DNA from: Lachnospiraceae bacterium UBA1760 | Lineage (GTDB): Bacteria > Bacillota > Clostridia > Lachnospirales > Lachnospiraceae | Assembly: GCA_002314775.1 (NCBI GenBank) | Contig: DCHE01000079.1 | Span: 1 to 16,748, forward strand | Reading direction: 5' to 3' | DNA: 16,748 nucleotides | Shown: piece after piece, positions 1 through 5,546 of the stretch | Layout: each line of letters opens with the position of its first letter | Position numbering within the stretch: the stretch's first letter is position 1 | Notes under the pieces: model-generated | Database searches by the model: none | The model's input: the letters and a program-made list of their open reading frames with translations, nothing else | What the model was told of the DNA's origin: nothing | Translations under genes and position numbers: made by a program

Positions 1-189
1 CAGCGCTCACCCAAAGGGTGGCGCCAAAAGAACCTCCCACCCCGCGCCGCCCCAGGCTCCTGGATTTATCTGTGGCAGTGGCCGACTCACTCACCGCCAG
101 TGGCAGAGCCACAAAGTAAGTAACCAGAAACCAGCGCTCACCCAAAGGGTGGCGCCCCAGAACCTCCCACCTCGCACCCCGCGCCCGCA
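1..189. repeat. GC-rich dispersed-type repeat, two copies
   Basis: The first 25 bases recur exactly at 132-156, and similarity continues through a shared AGAACCTCCCAC block (about 29-40 and 159-170) into GC-rich tails. The repeat period is 131 bp. Each copy has a dyad, CACCC-AAA-GGGTG, flanked by GCGC on both sides, and the spacer contains TGTGGC...GCCACA. Base composition is strongly GC-rich beside AT-rich genes. A period of 131 is not a multiple of three, so a repeated coding function is unlikely. On the minus strand one frame reads GATLWVSAGFWLL, a peptide I recall from spurious hypothetical proteins in Lachnospiraceae drafts; this is an unverified memory. The repeat may extend left of the window. 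Function unknown. Confidence 0.7.
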
Positions 190-191
190 AC

Positions 192-220
192 TTGCCATCA
201 CTCCCCCAAAGTGCTATAAT
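192..220 (+). promoter_or_regulatory. Sigma-A-like promoter of the small lipoprotein gene
   Basis: TTGCCA (192-197) and a perfect TATAAT (215-220) are separated by 17 bp. Transcription would start near 227, between the GC-rich repeat and the AGGAGG at 241-246. The upstream ATG at 191-193 overlaps the -35 box, so it cannot be the gene's start. Confidence 0.75.
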
Positions 221-254
221 TAACCCATCAAAATCCAATAAGGAGGCAAAACAA

Positions 255-464
255 GTGAAGAAAAAACTAACAATATTATTAGCAGCCTCAGTCCTTTCAG
301 CGTGCTATCTTACAGCCTGCGGCACTGATCCAGAGCCTACTACTCAGGCAATTGAGCAGGTTTATGTAAACACATTAAATAATGCAAAGGACGCTGTTGA
401 TACAGTAAATCAGCAAAATCAGAATATTGACAATCAGGTAGATAACCTGATGAATAGTAACTAA
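255..464 (+). CDS. Small predicted lipoprotein, 69 aa
   Basis: I chose the GTG at 255 because AGGAGG lies at 241-246, eight bases upstream, and because the longer frame starting at 192 would begin inside the promoter. The product has a lipoprotein signal peptide: KKK at residues 2-4, a hydrophobic stretch at 5-16, then two lipobox-like sites, LSAC ending at Cys17 and LTAC ending at Cys22. The mature part is only about 47-52 residues. It has a TDPEPTT linker and then a polar, Asn/Gln-rich segment that looks helical (KDAVDTVNQQNQNIDNQVDN). It would be tethered to the outer face of the membrane. I do not recognise the family. The gene stands alone, with its own promoter and no clear terminator before the next gene. 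Confidence 0.75.
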   Translation: MKKKLTILLAASVLSACYLTACGTDPEPTTQAIEQVYVNTLNNAKDAVDTVNQQNQNIDNQVDNLMNSN

Positions 465-570
465 AATTAGAAAAAACCTTATTTTAAGCCATTTTTTCTT
501 GTGCAATATGTATTAAAATGCTTCAAAACACGTCATTTCATAGTCATTTCGTGGAAATTTCACAAAAATA

Positions 571-599
571 TTGCAAAAAATAAAAATAACGTATATTAT
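571..599 (+). promoter_or_regulatory. Candidate promoter of the Lys/Ala-rich protein gene
   Basis: TTGCAA (571-576), a 17-bp spacer and TATTAT (594-599) give a reasonable sigma-A match in a very AT-rich gap (465-674). The implied leader is about 70 nt, ending in GGAGG at 661-665. Nothing else is recognised in this gap. Confidence 0.45.
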
Positions 600-674
600 G
601 TTTTTGAAATTTAGAGACAACATGTATTTATTTGCATCAAGGTATATATTGATCAAAAATGGAGGAAATTTGAA

Positions 675-1220
675 ATGGCAGTTAAGAAGGCAGTAGCAGA
701 AGAAGTAGCAGCAAAGGCTCAGGCTCAGGCAGCAGCAGAGACAAAGGCTCCAGCAAAGAAGGCAGCAGCCAAGAAGACAACAACAGCTAAGAAGGCAGTT
801 GAGAAGAAGGCTGAAGAAGTTAAGGAAGTTGTTACAGAGGCAAAGAAGGCTGTAGCAAAGAAGGCAGCTCCAGTTAAGGAAGCAGTTGAGAAGAAGGCAG
901 CTCCAGCAAAGAAGGCAGCAGCTAAGAAGGCAGCAGAGGTTAAGGAAGAGGTTAAGGAAGCAGTTGCTGAGGTTAAGGAGGCTGTTAAGGCTCCAGCAAA
1001 GAAGGCAGCAGCTAAGAAGGCTGATTCTAAGAAGGCTAGTTCTAAGGTTGAGGTTTTCGTTGAGTATTCAAACGGAAAGGTTTCAACAGCAGATATCGTT
1101 GCTAAGGCAGTTGCAGCTTCTGGAAAGAAGACTGTAAAGGAGCTTAACGTATACTATCAGCCAGAGACAAACATGGTTTACTTCACAGCTGATGGCGAGA
1201 AGGGTGAGTTTGCATTATAA
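675..1220 (+). CDS. Histone-H1-like Lys/Ala-rich protein with C-terminal domain (DUF6465-like), 181 aa
   Basis: The start is set by GGAGG at 661-665. Residues 1-123 are low complexity, made of AKKA, PAKKAAAKK and EVKEAV-type units. APAKKAAAKK occurs three times, at residues 25, 76 and 106; the last two are exactly 30 residues apart, and the DNA is identical over 30 bases at 901-930 and 991-1020. Basic KK blocks alternate with acidic EEVKE blocks, so this is not a purely basic tail. Residues 124-181 form a compact non-repetitive domain (VEVFVEYSNGK, ELNVYYQPETN, YFTADGEKGEFAL) that I recall as DUF6465, a Lachnospiraceae-centred family; this is memory and unverified. The tail resembles eukaryotic H1 and bacterial AlgP/Hc1-like tails, so nucleic-acid binding is a reasonable inference, but a role at the cell envelope is not excluded. 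It is monocistronic with its own terminator. Confidence 0.8.
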   Translation: MAVKKAVAEEVAAKAQAQAAAETKAPAKKAAAKKTTTAKKAVEKKAEEVKEVVTEAKKAVAKKAAPVKEAVEKKAAPAKKAAAKKAAEVKEEVKEAVAEVKEAVKAPAKKAAAKKADSKKASSKVEVFVEYSNGKVSTADIVAKAVAASGKKTVKELNVYYQPETNMVYFTADGEKGEFAL

Positions 1221-1279
1221 GAATTTCTTTGTTATCACAGGATATTTGCAAACTATAATTTCTGCATAACAGATATAGA

Positions 1280-1313
1280 AGAATGGGCAACTTAGGTTGC
1301 CCGTTCTTTTTTT
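1280..1313 (+). terminator. Intrinsic terminator after the Lys/Ala-rich gene
   Basis: AGAATGGGCAAC (1280-1291) pairs with GTTGCCCGTTCT (1296-1307) through a TTAG tetraloop. The stem has 12 pairs including one G-T wobble and is followed by a run of T. Confidence 0.9.
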
Positions 1314-1331
1314 GAATTAATAAGTTATATC

Positions 1332-1359
1332 TTGACTTGATGATGACAAAGTATATAAT
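1332..1359 (+). promoter_or_regulatory. Sigma-A promoter of lrgAB
   Basis: TTGACT (1332-1337), 16 bp, TATAAT (1354-1359). Transcription would start near 1366, just before a threefold 10-bp tandem repeat (1376-1405). Confidence 0.75.
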
Positions 1360-1375
1360 GGGGTATGCTAAGAAA

Positions 1376-1405
1376 GAGATAGATTGAGATAGATTGAGAT
1401 AGAAA
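1376..1405 (+). repeat. Three 10-bp tandem units in the lrgA leader
   Basis: GAGATAGATT occurs twice, followed by GAGATAGAAA, in perfect 10-bp register. It lies between the promoter and the GAAGG ribosome site of lrgA, so any change in copy number would alter the leader but not the start codon. Confidence 0.85.
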
Positions 1406-1417
1406 GAAGGCATTTGT

Positions 1418-1804
1418 TTGAAATACTTAAAACAATTTTTGATAATTATAACCATATCCCTGATTGGTGAGTTGCTAAAGATTTATCTTCCACTTCCGGT
1501 GCCAGCCAGCATTTATGGGATGGTAATTCTTTTTGTATGTCTTATGACAGGTATAATAAAGCTTGATATGGTGAAAGATGCAGGTAAATTTTTGATTGAG
1601 ATAATGCCAGTGATGTTTATACCTGCTGGTGTTGGACTTATGACAACCTGGGGAGTTTTGAAACCGATGATAGTTCCTGTGATTGTCATTACACTTGCTG
1701 CAAATGTTACTGTTCTTGCGGTTTCAGGCAGGGTAACACAGTTTTTTGTCAGAAGAAAGGCAAAAAAGGAAGAGAAGATGAGTGAGGTGAGATGCGATGA
1801 ATGA
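1418..1804 (+). CDS. lrgA: LrgA/CidA family membrane protein, 128 aa
   Basis: This is a small holin-like membrane protein of the CidA/LrgA family. These act with LrgB in controlling murein hydrolase export and autolysis; LrgAB-type pairs are also reported as pyruvate carriers in Bacillus, so the exact role here is open. The start is TTG at 1418, preceded by GAAGG at 1406-1410. About four hydrophobic helices are visible (residues about 5-22, 28-48, 60-83, 85-107), with the family signature PLPVPASIYGMVILF at about 25-39 and IMPVMFIPAGVGLM at about 62-75. The C-terminus is a basic and acidic cytoplasmic tail (RRKAKKEEK). It overlaps the lrgB start by 8 bp, so translation is probably coupled. 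Confidence 0.92.
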   Translation: MKYLKQFLIIITISLIGELLKIYLPLPVPASIYGMVILFVCLMTGIIKLDMVKDAGKFLIEIMPVMFIPAGVGLMTTWGVLKPMIVPVIVITLAANVTVLAVSGRVTQFFVRRKAKKEEKMSEVRCDE

Positions 1805-2489
1805 TACATTTACCCAATCTGCATTTGCAGGTGTCACAGTCAGCCTCATTGCCTATATGATAGGAACATATCTGAAGAAGAAATTTAAGATTGGTCTCTT
1901 CAATCCACTTCTTATATCGATGGCAATTACAATTGTGTTTCTTCTTATATTTAATATAGATTATGAGGTATATAATCAGGGAGCGAAATACATCAGCTGG
2001 TTTCTTACTCCTGCAACCGTTTGTCTTGCGATTCCTCTTTATGAGCAGGTGAATCTGCTTAAGAAGAACTTTACAGCTATTATGCTTGGAATAATCTCGG
2101 GAGTAATTACAAGTATAATGACAGTATTTGTTTTGGGACTTGTTATGAAGCTTGAACACGCTGAGTATGTTACACTGCTTCCGAAGTCAATCACAACTGC
2201 TATTGGAATGGGAGTTTCAGAGGAACTCGGAGGCTATGTTACCATAACTGTTGCAGTGATAATAGTAACTGGTGTAATCGGTAATATACTTGCAGATTTA
2301 TTGTTTAAAATATTCGCGATTAAGGAGCCTATTGCAAAGGGCGTATCGCTCGGGTCTTCTAGTCATGCCATAGGCACAGCGAAGGCTATGGAGATAGGAG
2401 AAATTGAAGGTGCTATGAGCAGCCTTTCAATTGCGGTTGCAGGGCTTATCACGGTTATTGCTGCACCGATTTTTGCAAATCTTATTTAA
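1797..2489 (+). CDS. lrgB: LrgB/CidB family membrane protein, 230 aa
   Basis: This is the partner of LrgA, a polytopic membrane protein with roughly six or more hydrophobic segments across its full length. Family features are GAKYISWFLTPATVCLAIPLYEQ (given here only as the segment at about residues 56-78) and, near the C-terminus, the conserved GVSLGSSSHAIGTAKA followed by EGAMSSLSIAVAGLIT. The length is normal for the family. The ATG at 1797 lies inside the end of lrgA, with GAGGTGA at 1784-1790 as ribosome site. A HAD phosphatase gene follows after 19 bp, so the three probably share one transcript. No terminator lies between lrgB and that gene. Confidence 0.93.
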   Translation: MNDTFTQSAFAGVTVSLIAYMIGTYLKKKFKIGLFNPLLISMAITIVFLLIFNIDYEVYNQGAKYISWFLTPATVCLAIPLYEQVNLLKKNFTAIMLGIISGVITSIMTVFVLGLVMKLEHAEYVTLLPKSITTAIGMGVSEELGGYVTITVAVIIVTGVIGNILADLLFKIFAIKEPIAKGVSLGSSSHAIGTAKAMEIGEIEGAMSSLSIAVAGLITVIAAPIFANLI

Positions 2490-2508
2490 TTAATAGAGGT
2501 GATTTTAG

Positions 2509-3162
2509 ATGAAATATAAGCTTGCGATATTTGATATGGACGGTACTATATTAGATACGATAGAGGATCTTTGTGACAGCACGAACTATATATTAGAAAA
2601 GCACAATATGCCAACGAGAACCCTCGCTGAGGTGAAATCATTTGTTGGAAATGGAATCAGAAGACTTCTTGTTAAGGCTGTTCCTTGTGGAACAGATGAT
2701 GCAAAGATAGATGAAATGTTTGCCGAGTTTAACGCTTATTATAAGGACCACTCTGCGATAAAGACAAGACCCTACGATAAAATAGCGGATGTTATCAGGG
2801 AATTAAGAAGCAGGGGAGTTTTGACAGCAGTAGTCTCAAATAAGCCTGATTTTGCAGTAAAGAATCTCTGTGTAGATTATTTTGATGGCTTGTTCGATGT
2901 TGCAATTGGTGAGAATGAGAAAGCTGGAATAAAAAAGAAACCTGCGAGAGACATGGTTGACCTTTGTCTCTCTAAACTTGGGATGAAAAGAGAGGACGCG
3001 GTTTATATTGGTGACTCGGAGGTTGACCTTGAAACTGCTAAAAACTCTGAGATGGATGTGATAATGGTAAGCTGGGGCTTTAGAGAAAAAGAAATGATTC
3101 TAAGTCTCAAAGCCCCATTTGTCATTGATGATCCATATGAAATTATTGATAGAATGAGTTAA
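2509..3162 (+). CDS. HAD-family phosphatase, phosphoglycolate-phosphatase type, 217 aa
   Basis: This is a HAD-superfamily hydrolase with a cap domain, of the Gph/PGPase-like group. Motif I is FDMDGTILDT, with nucleophile Asp9 and general acid Asp11. Motif II is the Ser in AVVSNKPDFA. The Lys of motif III is in the KAGIKKKPA stretch, and motif IV is YIGDSEVDLETA. The cap lies between motifs I and II (about residues 16-80). The substrate cannot be read from the sequence; phosphoglycolate or another small phosphomonoester is likely. The ribosome site is GAGGTGA at 2496-2502. It is the last gene of the lrgAB transcript and ends 2 bp short of the stop codon of the convergent clpX-like gene. Confidence 0.88.
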   Translation: MKYKLAIFDMDGTILDTIEDLCDSTNYILEKHNMPTRTLAEVKSFVGNGIRRLLVKAVPCGTDDAKIDEMFAEFNAYYKDHSAIKTRPYDKIADVIRELRSRGVLTAVVSNKPDFAVKNLCVDYFDGLFDVAIGENEKAGIKKKPARDMVDLCLSKLGMKREDAVYIGDSEVDLETAKNSEMDVIMVSWGFREKEMILSLKAPFVIDDPYEIIDRMS

Positions 3163-3164
3163 TT

Positions 3165-4559
3165 CTAAATTCCACGGAGCTCTATTATCGGAGCTCCTTT
3201 TTTATTTATATAATCTCCTGTGATGATTACACGGCCAATATTGTCGTCCTTTGGAATCTGGTACATTATATCGAGCATAAATTCTTCTATTATAGAACGA
3301 AGAGCTCTTGCTCCTGTCTTGCGCTTGAGGGCAAGCTCTGCGATAGCCTCGTAGGCAGAGTCGTCAAACTTTAGATCAACCTCATCAAGCATAAGAAGCT
3401 TCTGGTATTGCTTCAGGATTGCGTTTTTTGGCTCCTTAAGTATCTTCACATACATATCCTTATCAAGAGCGCTTAATGTGTAGATGACAGGAAGACGACC
3501 GAGAAATTCAGGAATCATTCCGAAGGCGCGAAGGTCTTCATTTGTAACCTTTGAAAGAATGTTAGGATCATTCTTTATGTCGTCTCTTAAGTCTGCTCCA
3601 AATCCGATAGAAGCCTGTTTTGTGAGTCTTGCTGCAATTATTTCCTCAAGCTCAGGGAAGGCACCGCCTACTATAAACAGTATATTTCTTGTGTTCATTG
3701 TTGTTGTAGGAGTCATGGCGTTTTTGCTGCCAGAACCTACAGGAACCTCAACCTCGGCGCCCTCTAATATTTTGAGAAGTCCCTGCTGAACGGCTTCTCC
3801 GCTAATATCTCTGCTGTGAGTCTCCTTCTTTTTTGCAAGCTTATCAATCTCATCGATGAAAACTATGCCTTTTTCTGCTTTTTCTACATCGTTGTCACAG
3901 GCGGCGAGAAGCTTCGAAAGAATACTCTCAACATCGTCTCCAATATAACCAGCCTCGGTGAGAGTGGTAGCATCTGTGATTGCAAGAGGGACATTGAGAA
4001 GCTTTGCGATAGTTTTGACGAGGTAGGTTTTGCCGCAACCGGTAGGTCCAATCATAAGCATATTCGACTTTTCGATTTCGATTTCATCCATTGTATCAGT
4101 CAGTACACGCTTGTAATGGTTGTAAACAGCAACGGATATTACCTTCTTTGCGTAATCCTGTCCGATTACATACTCGTCTAAAAGAGCCTTTATTTTGTGA
4201 GGAGCAGGAATCTTGTCCAAGGTAAGATTTTCAAACTCATCAGCCTTTTCCTTCTTCTTTGCCTCGTCCTTAGGCTTTCTTTTTTTGACTCTCTGGGAAT
4301 CCTTGATATCATTCTGATGAAGAAGGCTGGATAAGTCTCCTAAATCACCGAAATCCTTGAACTTTGAAAAATCCATAAACTGCATAGCGTTGTTGTTTAC
4401 TGAATTAAATGTTCGCTGCATACAATCAGGGCAGACATATATGCTAGGAGAGAACATCATTAGCTTTCCTGCAATTGATTCTGGCCTTCTGCACATATAG
4501 CAGTATTTTTCGTATTCGTCATTATTTGATGTGTCGTTATTATTCTTGTTATCTGACAT
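3165..4559 (-). CDS. clpX: ClpX-type AAA+ unfoldase, divergent second-type, 464 aa
   Basis: This is an AAA+ protein unfoldase of the ClpX family. The N-terminal zinc domain has Cys20, Cys23, Cys43 and Cys46 (CYMC...CPDC). A long charged linker follows (about 60-110, KKRKPKDEAKKKEK). Walker A is GPTGCGKT (171-178), pore loop 1 is GYIG (204-207), Walker B is IVFIDEID (232-239), the arginine finger is in EFLGR (351-355) and sensor 2 in KTGARALR (414-421). The ClpP-docking tripeptide IGF is present at 318-320, so ClpP partnership is likely. However, the RKH pore-2 loop of canonical ClpX is replaced by GSGSKNAMTP (275-284). There is no clpP or tig neighbour. I infer a paralogue with altered substrate choice, the canonical clpX probably being elsewhere. 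The ribosome site is CCTCC at 4568-4572 (minus-strand GGAGG). Confidence 0.9.
   Translation of the reverse strand: MSDNKNNNDTSNNDEYEKYCYMCRRPESIAGKLMMFSPSIYVCPDCMQRTFNSVNNNAMQFMDFSKFKDFGDLGDLSSLLHQNDIKDSQRVKKRKPKDEAKKKEKADEFENLTLDKIPAPHKIKALLDEYVIGQDYAKKVISVAVYNHYKRVLTDTMDEIEIEKSNMLMIGPTGCGKTYLVKTIAKLLNVPLAITDATTLTEAGYIGDDVESILSKLLAACDNDVEKAEKGIVFIDEIDKLAKKKETHSRDISGEAVQQGLLKILEGAEVEVPVGSGSKNAMTPTTTMNTRNILFIVGGAFPELEEIIAARLTKQASIGFGADLRDDIKNDPNILSKVTNEDLRAFGMIPEFLGRLPVIYTLSALDKDMYVKILKEPKNAILKQYQKLLMLDEVDLKFDDSAYEAIAELALKRKTGARALRSIIEEFMLDIMYQIPKDDNIGRVIITGDYINKKGAPIIELRGI
3176..3203 (+). terminator. Terminator of the lrgAB-HAD operon, lying inside the clpX-like coding end
   Basis: GGAGCTC (3176-3182), an 8-nt loop, GAGCTCC (3191-3197), then six T. 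On the opposite strand the same bases encode the last codons of the ClpX-like protein (KKGAPIIELRGI). No terminator with a U-tract is visible for the minus-strand gene. Confidence 0.85.
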
Positions 4560-4816
4560 ATTTTAGTCCTCCAAATAGATTCTTTACATATATTAATTAA
4601 GATATAATGTCTGCTAGTCACTTACGATTATTAATAAAATTAATCAAACATAGCTATAATATATCAAATTTTGGGGTAAAAAGCTATATTTATTCATTCT
4701 TAAGCGTGAAAGGGGTAATTAGTTTGCATTATATATAGAAAAGTGTTAATATCAATCTCAAGGGAAAGAATCTAAGGGATGTAATATATTATATCTTTTT
4801 AAGGAGGGCTTTTATA
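4560..4816. other. Divergent intergenic region between clpX-like gene and glnB
   Basis: These 257 bp are AT-rich and drive both directions. The plus-strand promoter for glnB is described separately. I could not find a convincing -35/-10 pair for the minus strand. TTAAT-AAA-ATTAA, a perfect 5-3-5 dyad, lies at 4631-4643, and the same 14 bases recur at 5329-5342 upstream of amt. Confidence 0.6.
4724..4752 (+). promoter_or_regulatory. Candidate promoter of glnB
   Basis: TTGCAT (4724-4729), 17 bp, TAATAT (4747-4752). The leader would be about 58 nt, ending in AAGGAGGG at 4801-4808. Confidence 0.5.
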
Positions 4817-5155
4817 ATGAAGAAACTTGAAATAATTATTAAGTCAGAAAAGTTGGAGAGAGTGAAGAAGGCTCTTGATGAATTTGGTGCAACAGGTGCC
4901 ATGATTACTAATATCATGGGATATGGTAACCAGAAGGGTTATAAGACTACCTACAGAGGAAGTGAGTATATTGTAAATCTTCTTCCAAAGATTAAGGTTG
5001 AGACAGTTGTTCAGGATGATAAGGCAGAGGAGCTTATCAAGCTTCTTACTGAGAGACTTGCATCTGAGCATATCGGTGCTGGTAAGATCTTTATCTATGA
5101 TGTTCAGGATGTAGTAAGAGTACGTACTGGCGAGCGCGGAGAGATTGCACTCTAA
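4817..5155 (+). CDS. glnB: Nitrogen regulatory PII protein, 112 aa
   Basis: This is a PII signal protein that senses ATP/ADP and 2-oxoglutarate and controls nitrogen uptake. It aligns residue for residue with the Escherichia coli protein around the T-loop: GYGNQKGYKTTYRGSEY at 35-51, with Tyr51, the residue uridylylated in enterics, and Tyr46 both kept. The C-terminal nucleotide-binding part GAGKIFIYDV...VRVRTGERGE is intact. Its length is exactly that of classic PII. Its position just upstream of amt makes it the GlnK-type partner that would plug the ammonium channel through the T-loop; whether it is modified in this organism is unknown. It has its own strong terminator, so glnB and amt are separate transcripts or partly read through. 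The symbol glnK would be equally suitable. Confidence 0.93.
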   Translation: MKKLEIIIKSEKLERVKKALDEFGATGAMITNIMGYGNQKGYKTTYRGSEYIVNLLPKIKVETVVQDDKAEELIKLLTERLASEHIGAGKIFIYDVQDVVRVRTGERGEIAL

Positions 5156-5195
5156 ATTTAGCTTATTACTTAATAATATTAAACAATTATAATTA

Positions 5196-5241
5196 GGAGA
5201 TTGAAATCAAGTCGGAAGATTTGATTTCAATCTCCTTTTTT
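5196..5241 (+). terminator. Strong intrinsic terminator after glnB
   Basis: A perfect 15-bp stem, GGAGATTGAAATCAA (5196-5210) with its complement at 5221-5235, a 10-nt loop and six T. Confidence 0.93.
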
Positions 5242-5436
5242 GTTTACATAAGTTTGGATAATATAGAGGATATGTCAGAAATTATAAGAAGTAAATATGA
5301 TGATAATTATGAAAATTAATAAAAACGGTTAATAAAATTAATTAAATTGTGATATAAAGGCTAATAAAAATTAAAATAATTATGCAAATTAATATAATTA
5401 ATTAAAAACAGAGGATTAATTTGATTGCCGACAGTA
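5242..5436. other. AT-rich spacer upstream of the amt promoter
   Basis: No gene is visible here. The stretch is extremely AT-rich, with many TTAAT/ATTAA words, including the dyad copy at 5329-5341 shared with the glnB upstream region and ATTAATTAAA-like runs. It could serve as an UP element or hold regulator sites, but nothing specific is recognised. Confidence 0.5.
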
Positions 5437-5465
5437 TTGACATTCAAAAAGTAAAGTGATAAACT
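5437..5465 (+). promoter_or_regulatory. Sigma-A promoter of amt, extended -10
   Basis: A consensus TTGACA (5437-5442), 17 bp, and TAAACT (5460-5465) preceded by TG (5457-5458), giving a TGnTAAACT extended -10. The leader is about 75 nt. Confidence 0.7.
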
Positions 5466-5546
5466 CACGCCATAAACAAAAGAGGAAAGCAAAGGGCGAT
5501 AAGAAAGAACGTCTGATTAATTTCCTTAATTGAAGGAGGAATGAAT

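Noticed and set aside
192..254. ATG-like start giving a 90-residue lipoprotein frame
   Set aside because: It begins inside the -35/-10 promoter and has no ribosome site; the GTG at 255 follows AGGAGG and begins a proper signal peptide.
886..1137. Arg/Gln/Leu-rich frame inside the Lys/Ala gene
   Set aside because: It is the +1-shifted reading of AAG/GCA repeats; there is no ribosome site and the composition follows from the real frame.
1749..2159. 136-codon minus-strand frame opposite lrgA-lrgB
   Set aside because: No motif, ribosome site or promoter; the lrgB protein on the plus strand is a clear family member.
3484..4181. Plus-strand frames of 101 and 121 codons opposite the clpX-like gene
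   Set aside because: They are shadows of a strongly conserved coding strand, with no initiation signals.
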